A DNA stretch of 12,500 bases from Trachelipus rathkii (Eukaryota > Arthropoda > Malacostraca > Isopoda > Trachelipodidae), in the NCBI GenBank assembly GCA_015478945.1, contig JABUQX010116936.1, positions 7,501 through 20,000 of the forward strand. Reading direction: 5' to 3'. Position 1 is the first letter of the stretch; every line of letters begins with the position of its first letter. The position numbers and the translations under genes were made by a program. The notes beneath the pieces were generated by a model. The model was given only the letters and a program-made list of their open reading frames with translations. It ran no database searches and had not been told where the DNA came from. Positions 7,565 through 12,500 of this stretch are shown here, in pieces.

Positions 7565-10500
7565 TCAAAATAAGAGAGCGTCGAGGGCGGGGCACTCCAG
7601 AAGGAAGTGCTCCATTGTGTCCTGGGATATACGACATCTAGTGCAGATGGGGGATATAACGTTGTCAAGTTTGAATCTGAATTTATATTGCATAAGATTT
7701 GGGTGGTGGCCTGATCTGCACCGGGCGAGGTTAATTTGGTTTCTTCTGGACAGTGATTCTTCTGTAGGGGAGATGTTTGGGGATGGGGTGTTTAGTAGAT
7801 TGTTATTGGGGCGATTTTGTAGATATGTGTTAGTTAATTGTGTATGGATGTGAGAGAGCCAAGACCTATTTGGGGGTGGGGGAGGAATGTTGTTGTAGAT
7901 GTCATTATAAAGTTTGGCTGGTGAGGAGGGAGGGGATTTTAGTCTGTGTCGGGGGGGGTTGGCGAGTATTTGGTGGCATGGATGGGTTGGATTGAGTGTT
8001 TTCTGGAAAAATTGTGTCCCTACCATCTTCAAGTGGGCAGGGATGGGAAGGATGTGTGTCTCGTCATGTAAATGCTGGATGGGGGTTGTTTTGGTACATC
8101 CAGTGATTATTCTAAGGGCAGTGTTTTGTGTAACTTGCAATTTATTTAGGTTGGATTGTGATAGTGCTGAGAACCATGCGGGGGAGGCATAGTTTATATT
8201 AGTTCTGAGGAGTTGTTTGTAGGTTGTGGTAAGGGTGTGTTTTCTGTCGCTGAAGTTGTGTTGGGAGAGGGTTCGGAGGGTGTTTAATTTCCGTTGGGTT
8301 GAGGAAGTAATTTGGTCGATGTGGGGGGAGAAAGTCATATGTGTGTCGTAAGTGAGTCCTAATATTTTTGGGGTTTTGTTTAGGGGAAGGAGGTTGTTGT
8401 TCAAGTAGACTATTGGGTGGAGTGAGGATTGGTGGCGGTCAGTGGTTAGGAGGGTAATGGAGGATTTAAGGGGGAAAGCTGTCATTCTATTGGTGAGTAG
8501 CCAAGTTTCTAATAATTGTAGGTATTCTTGGGTGTGCTGGGTGGCTGTGTTTACAAGTGGATGTTGGGAAATGAGACTGATGTCGTCTGCGTAAGTAATT
8601 AGTTTGGTGGATTGGTTGGTAGGGGTGGGCAGATCTGCTGTAAAGAGATTGAAGAGGAATGGAGAGAGAATGGCGCCCTGTGGTACGCCGTTTTGCAGTT
8701 TGATGGAGTGTGAGAGGGTGTTTTTATGAAGGACTTTGGCATATCTATTGGTAAGGAAATTTGAAAGCCACTTTTTATCATTGTTTTCTAGGGGGGATTG
8801 AAGAATTTTTTGTATAAGGATATATGTGGGGACAGTGTCAAAGGCTTTGTTAATATCGATGGCTGTAAGTATGGATCTGTGTGATGGGGATTGGTTGAAG
8901 CCATTAATTATGTGTTGTGTGAGGGAGGTGAGGGCTGTTGTTGTTGAATGATTGCCTTTAAATCCATGTTGGAATTCTGGGAGGGTGATGTGTGGGGATA
9001 TTTTTTTTAATATTAGTTTCTCCAGCAGTTTGCTGATGGTGGAGAGAAGAGAGATTGGGCGATAGGAGGATGGGGAATTGGGGTCTTTTTTGGGTTTCAA
9101 TTTTGGGATAATGAATGCTTGTTTCCAGATTGGGGGTATATAATTAAGTTTCCAGGATTTGTTAAAGATTTCTGTGATGAGGAGAATTGCTTTTCCTCCC
9201 AGGTGCTTCAGGTGGAAGTTTGAAATTGAGTCTGGTCCTGTTGCTGGTGAATTTTTAAGGGTTTTGATTGTCTCTGATATCATGTTGGTTGTAAAAGGAG
9301 GTGGAGGGTTGTGATCTGAGGGAAGTTTTTTGAGTTGTTTTTTTGTTAACCTATTAATGGGGAGAGTAGGTTTACGGGAGATATTAGCGTAGTGTTTTGC
9401 GAGGCTGTCTGCTTGTTGTTTTGGGGAAGGGAGTGAGTTGTCGGGCAAGGATGGGGATTCGTGTGAGGGAGGGGGGTTGTTTTGTGAGTTGTTTAGTTTT
9501 TTGATAACCTGCCAGGTTTTCTTATTATCTATGCGTGAGATGTTGTTTTGTAGGTATTCTGTAAACTTATTAGTAGTGTTAGTGGTTATGAGATTTGAAA
9601 TCTGAGTGTTTAGGTTAGTTATTTGGTTAGTGGTTAATGTGGTGTATGGTCTGAGTTTTCGGAGGGAGTTTCTTTGTTTAATAAGTTGACTGATTTCGGG
9701 GGATAGTTTAGGATTGTAGGATTTTCTGTGACCCTTAGGTATGTAAAGATTGGCTGATTTGATGATTGTGTTGTTTAAGTGAATGATGGAGGTGTTTAAT
9801 GTTGTTATGTCATGTATTGGTGTAGGGTTTATAAGGGATTCGATATGGTTAGTGAATTCTGTCCAGTTAGCTTTTTTGTAGTTAGTAAATGTGGTTGTCT
9901 TTTTTTGGTAGGTGGAGGTCAGAGATATGAGGATGGGGAGATGATCTGATTGTAGGTCGGTGGTTGTGTCCCAGGTTAGTCTGTGATGTAGGGAGGGGGA
10001 GCAAAATGTGACGTCTGGTGAGGTAGGGGATTGGTTGGCTTGGGGAGGGATTCTGGTGGGGAGTTTTTTTGAGTTAAGGATATTCAGGGATTCCAATTCA
10101 TTAAGAATATGGTTGCCTCGGGGATCAGATGGGTAGTCTTCGTACCAGGCAGTGTGGTGTGCATTTAAGTCGCCTCCAATGATGAGATTTGGGTATGTTG
10201 GGGTTGTTGTTGTTGATGGGGGGGGTGTGAGGTTGTTTGGGGGCGGGTTTGGGGTGGTCGGGTGGCGAATATAAAGGTTGAAGATGTTGTAGGTGGTCTT
10301 GTTCAGGAGTATAGAACAAGATTGGGATTTTATTAATGCGGCGGGGAGTGGTGTGGAAGTGTTAGTAGTTGTATTATGATATGGTATGCTGTTGTGGATC
10401 AGTGTTAAAAGGGAGTGGTGAGGAGGTTGGGCAGGGGAATATATGGCATCGTAACCATAGAATGTGGGGAGAGGGGTGTTTTGGGCGAGGGAGGCTTCTT

Positions 10501-10732
10501 GTATAATAGCTATGTGGATATTGTGTTTTTTCAGGAAATGGTTAAGTTCTATGGATTTGTTGGTTAAGGCCGTTAATATTGAATTGTAGTATGTTGAGTG
10601 TTTGGGGATTAGGTTTGGTCGGAAGAGGGTTTTGGTTGGTGGTGTGGGGGCTACAGGTTGTACAAGTGTAGCCCATATTGTATCTGGGGAGGGTTCGGAA
10701 TGGTGAGTGGGACAGGTGTGTGCCCATCCCAT
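7565..10732 (-). CDS. LINE ORF2: EEP endonuclease plus reverse transcriptase
   Basis: This 1055-codon frame encodes the enzyme that nicks target DNA and copies the element's RNA at the nick. Endonuclease motifs visible are IQEA (catalytic E79), GGDLNAHH (D188, N190), SPDVTF (D240) and SDHLPI (D263, H264). Reverse transcriptase spans about residues 530-800: YRPISLLS (557-564), HGF...HSTTTAL, AIDINKAFD with catalytic D626, NGVPQGAILSP (681-691) and YADD (714-717). ASPAW...ALRIITGC at 849-879 is typical of the post-thumb region of Jockey-like elements, and C1030, C1033, H1042 and C1047 form CX2CX8HX4C. No RNase H is seen. The first 52 or so residues do not look like protein of this family; the expected first endonuclease motif is in another frame (10542-10727), so the true N-terminus is displaced by a frameshift. 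The protein is strikingly rich in Thr, Pro, Asn and Ser because the sense strand is poor in G. The frame ends abruptly nine residues after the last motif cysteine. The reverse transcriptase assignment is certain; activity of this copy is doubtful. Confidence 0.95.
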   Translation of the reverse strand: MGWAHTCPTHHSEPSPDTIWATLVQPVAPTPPTKTLFRPNLIPKHSTYYNSILTALTNKSIELNHFLKKHNIHIAIIQEASLAQNTPLPTFYGYDAIYSPAQPPHHSLLTLIHNSIPYHNTTTNTSTPLPAALIKSQSCSILLNKTTYNIFNLYIRHPTTPNPPPNNLTPPPSTTTTPTYPNLIIGGDLNAHHTAWYEDYPSDPRGNHILNELESLNILNSKKLPTRIPPQANQSPTSPDVTFCSPSLHHRLTWDTTTDLQSDHLPILISLTSTYQKKTTTFTNYKKANWTEFTNHIESLINPTPIHDITTLNTSIIHLNNTIIKSANLYIPKGHRKSYNPKLSPEISQLIKQRNSLRKLRPYTTLTTNQITNLNTQISNLITTNTTNKFTEYLQNNISRIDNKKTWQVIKKLNNSQNNPPPSHESPSLPDNSLPSPKQQADSLAKHYANISRKPTLPINRLTKKQLKKLPSDHNPPPPFTTNMISETIKTLKNSPATGPDSISNFHLKHLGGKAILLITEIFNKSWKLNYIPPIWKQAFIIPKLKPKKDPNSPSSYRPISLLSTISKLLEKLILKKISPHITLPEFQHGFKGNHSTTTALTSLTQHIINGFNQSPSHRSILTAIDINKAFDTVPTYILIQKILQSPLENNDKKWLSNFLTNRYAKVLHKNTLSHSIKLQNGVPQGAILSPFLFNLFTADLPTPTNQSTKLITYADDISLISQHPLVNTATQHTQEYLQLLETWLLTNRMTAFPLKSSITLLTTDRHQSSLHPIVYLNNNLLPLNKTPKILGLTYDTHMTFSPHIDQITSSTQRKLNTLRTLSQHNFSDRKHTLTTTYKQLLRTNINYASPAWFSALSQSNLNKLQVTQNTALRIITGCTKTTPIQHLHDETHILPIPAHLKMVGTQFFQKTLNPTHPCHQILANPPRHRLKSPPSSPAKLYNDIYNNIPPPPPNRSWLSHIHTQLTNTYLQNRPNNNLLNTPSPNISPTEESLSRRNQINLARCRSGHHPNLMQYKFRFKLDNVISPICTRCRISQDTMEHFLLECPALDALLF
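10542..10727 (-). pseudogene. Displaced N-terminal segment of ORF2 (shifted frame)
   Basis: This 61-codon frame ends with NILQFNINGLNQ, the characteristic first motif of LINE endonucleases; the Asn before Gly (codon 10572-10574) would be the metal/phosphate-binding residue. The main ORF2 frame resumes family-like sequence with NKSIELNHFLKKHNIHIAIIQ just downstream, at the spacing expected after NING. The two frames must therefore have been joined originally, with a small indel between about 10550 and 10570. The ATG at 10727 lies only five bases from the ATG at 10732 that opens the main frame, so this one may be the ancestral start. A sequencing error could also explain it. Confidence 0.75.
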
Positions 10733-10841
10733 TAACTAACCACTATGGATACTAATGAGTCCAACTTGTTTTTGGCAGATAGACGTAAATTAGGAGGTCC
10801 CAGGTTTGTATAGTTATCTCCCGACCGTAGGGTGTGTCCTC

Positions 10842-11061
10842 CTACAATGAGAGTAGATAGACAGAAAAGGCGTTGAACGTGACGATAAGTAGTAGGAGAA
10901 CGATAGTAAGTGGTGTAAAAACATAACCTGTGGGCCCGGCCCCTAGCTGGCTCTTTTGGCAGTAACCTCTGGGTGGAGAGGTGTGTAATCTTGCAGGTAT
11001 TGCTTTGAGGTAATACTTGATATCTTCCCTGAGCTGGATACTGTCAGTTGCCCTGCTTGAA

Positions 11062-11075
<14 letters not shown>
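10842..11075 (-). other. Small open frame in the LINE 5' leader (unproven)
   Basis: A 77-codon frame lies in the leader, starting six bases inside the element's inferred 5' edge. Its C-terminal third is hydrophobic (TPLTIVLLLLIVTF), which could form one membrane segment if translated. It has no CCHC knuckles and no likeness to a gag-like ORF1 that I can see. It may simply be leader or internal-promoter sequence that happens to be open. Confidence 0.25.
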
Positions 11076-11304
<229 letters not shown>

Positions 11305-11374
11305 TGAGGCTCCAGCTTCAGCTCAACTTAAAAAAATTTCCTCTGGGGCTCCACCAAAAATTTTTTTTATTACA

Positions 11375-11375
<1 letters not shown>

Positions 11376-11419
<44 letters not shown>
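11376..11419. repeat. (ATT)n microsatellite with TAG tail
   Basis: A pure ATT tract of about 44 bases passing into TAGTAGTAA-type units to about 11440. Just upstream, GAGGCTCCA and GGGGCTCCA at about 11306 and 11345, each followed by an A run and a T run, form a small imperfect direct repeat. Confidence 0.93.
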
Positions 11420-11574
11420 GTAGTAATAGTAGTAGTATTAACCAGTGATGCAGTTATTAATTAAACTTTTATAGCTAATTAGATGAGGAAGAGAAATCAA
11501 CTAAAAAGATAACAAAAAAAACCTACATAATTAAAATTAAGGATAAATTCTTCTCATTGCAGACAGGGCCTCTA

Positions 11575-11586
11575 GACACACACACA

Positions 11587-11617
<31 letters not shown>

Positions 11618-11632
11618 GTACACACATACATA
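11575..11632. repeat. (CA)n microsatellite
   Basis: A CA tract with single T and G interruptions (CATACA, CACGTACA), ending in ACATACATACA. Confidence 0.95.
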
Positions 11633-11735
11633 CAGGCTTGCGCGAACGTATGCAAACACACGTAATTTGTTTCTCAATGACAAAATCAGTTCATATTTAA
11701 TTTTCGGTAATTCAGTTTTTAAGTTGATTCTTTTT

Positions 11736-11736
<1 letters not shown>

Positions 11737-11820
<84 letters not shown>

Positions 11821-11821
11821 T
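11737..11821. repeat. (AAT)n microsatellite
   Basis: A pure AAT tract of about 85 bases. Frames read as poly-Asn on one strand and poly-Tyr on the other and are not genes. Confidence 0.97.
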
Positions 11822-11843
11822 GGAATACTTGTTAGTAAACCCC

Positions 11844-11846
<3 letters not shown>

Positions 11847-11894
<48 letters not shown>

Positions 11895-11950
11895 CATATA
11901 TATATATATTTAGATATATATATATATATATATATATACTCTTATATATA

Positions 11951-11997
<47 letters not shown>
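11847..11997. repeat. Interrupted (TA)n tract
   Basis: Three TA runs separated by ACATA/TTTAGATA and TACTCTTATATACC breaks, following the AAT tract after a spacer of about 25 bases. Confidence 0.95.
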
Positions 11998-12000
<3 letters not shown>

Positions 12001-12101
12001 CTGGAGACGGTTCCCAATTGGGAGTATAAAATTTCTCAGAGCAGAACACACTATAGTTAAAATCTAAATAACAAATAGCGTTTTTGCAATATTTGACACC
12101 T

Positions 12102-12102
<1 letters not shown>

Positions 12103-12199
<97 letters not shown>
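12103..12199. repeat. (TA)n microsatellite
   Basis: A pure TA tract of about 85 bases, with TATG variants at its right end. Confidence 0.97.
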
Positions 12200-12500
12200 G
12201 TGCTATTTCCATACACTCGCGTGCCCGCCACACCCATTATCTTACATATAAAGTATACATACATAATTTGACTTTTTAAATATACCATTCTATTTGTTGT
12301 TTTTTTGTTTTGTTTTTTTAACTAAGGAAATTTATCTTCATTTTAAAAACCACCAAGATTATTATTATATATGTGGTATTCTTCTATACTGCCTCCTGCT
12401 ACTCAATTATTATCCAATTTTATTACATTTTTTTTATTTTTCTTTTTTTTTATTGTATTTTTTTATTGTTTTTGTTATTTATTTTTTTTTTTTATTGTAT
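12200..12500. other. AT-rich end with T-rich runs, nothing recognised
   Basis: Unique AT-rich sequence with T runs at about 12299-12319, then a strongly T-rich stretch from about 12418 to the window end made of T homopolymers broken by A, C or G. No gene is seen. Confidence 0.6.

Noticed and set aside
7617..8192. Plus-strand open frames of 78 and 92 codons across the LINE
   Set aside because: They are antisense shadows of ORF2, whose motifs are unambiguous on the minus strand.
11719..12051. Poly-Asn/poly-Tyr low-complexity protein
   Set aside because: The frame consists of AAT and TA microsatellites only.

Overview
The window looks like non-genic DNA from a large, microsatellite-rich animal genome. 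There are no bacterial-style operons or compact genes, and I see no convincing host exon. Roughly a fifth of it is simple-sequence repeat: (TA)n, (TC)n, (ATT)n/(AAT)n, with some (TG)n/(CA)n. The one long coding region is an animal-type non-LTR retrotransposon (LINE) with endonuclease and reverse transcriptase. Dense TA/TC/ATT microsatellites together with a Jockey-like LINE would fit an invertebrate such as a decapod crustacean or a cephalopod mollusc. That placement is inference, and the sequence does not settle it.

Layout. 1-1340 holds a small 39-bp tandem duplication, long (TA)n, and a compound TC/TA/TG microsatellite. 1396-1550 is a 24-bp minisatellite whose copies partly alternate between two variants. 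1757-1955 may be a degenerate inverted-repeat element. 2157-2645 is a locally duplicated block whose units are separated by (TC)n tracts. 2968-3316 is (TA)n. 3317-4560 is mostly unremarkable AT-rich DNA with a degenerate AAC-type tract. 4564-5306 has two copies of a near-palindromic 33-34 bp motif and then a cluster of (ATT)n tracts. 5668-6358 is again (TA)n and derivatives. 6502-7018 has (AAT)n and a GA-rich block.

7474-11080 (minus strand) is the main feature: a LINE of about 3.6 kb, bounded at both ends by (TA)n. Its ORF2 carries an apurinic-type (EEP) endonuclease, a reverse transcriptase with an intact YADD box and a C-terminal CX2CX8HX4C zinc-knuckle-like motif. It has a short 3' UTR with an AATAAA signal. 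The open frame is long, but the first endonuclease motif (FNINGL) lies in a different frame, so this copy appears to carry one frameshift near 10550-10570. No gag-like ORF1 is visible. After the LINE come a (TA)n tract of about 220 bp, then (ATT)n, (CA)n, (AAT)n and more (TA)n, and a T-rich end.

How the parts relate: the only protein-level system is the LINE. In this family ORF2 would nick target DNA and reverse-transcribe its own RNA at the nick. The TA flanks raise the possibility that it targets or tolerates (TA)n microsatellites. Everything else reads as slippage-driven repeat growth and local duplication. I found no clearly undescribed biological system; the strongest leads are the microsatellite-bounded LINE, its frameshift and its extreme strand composition.
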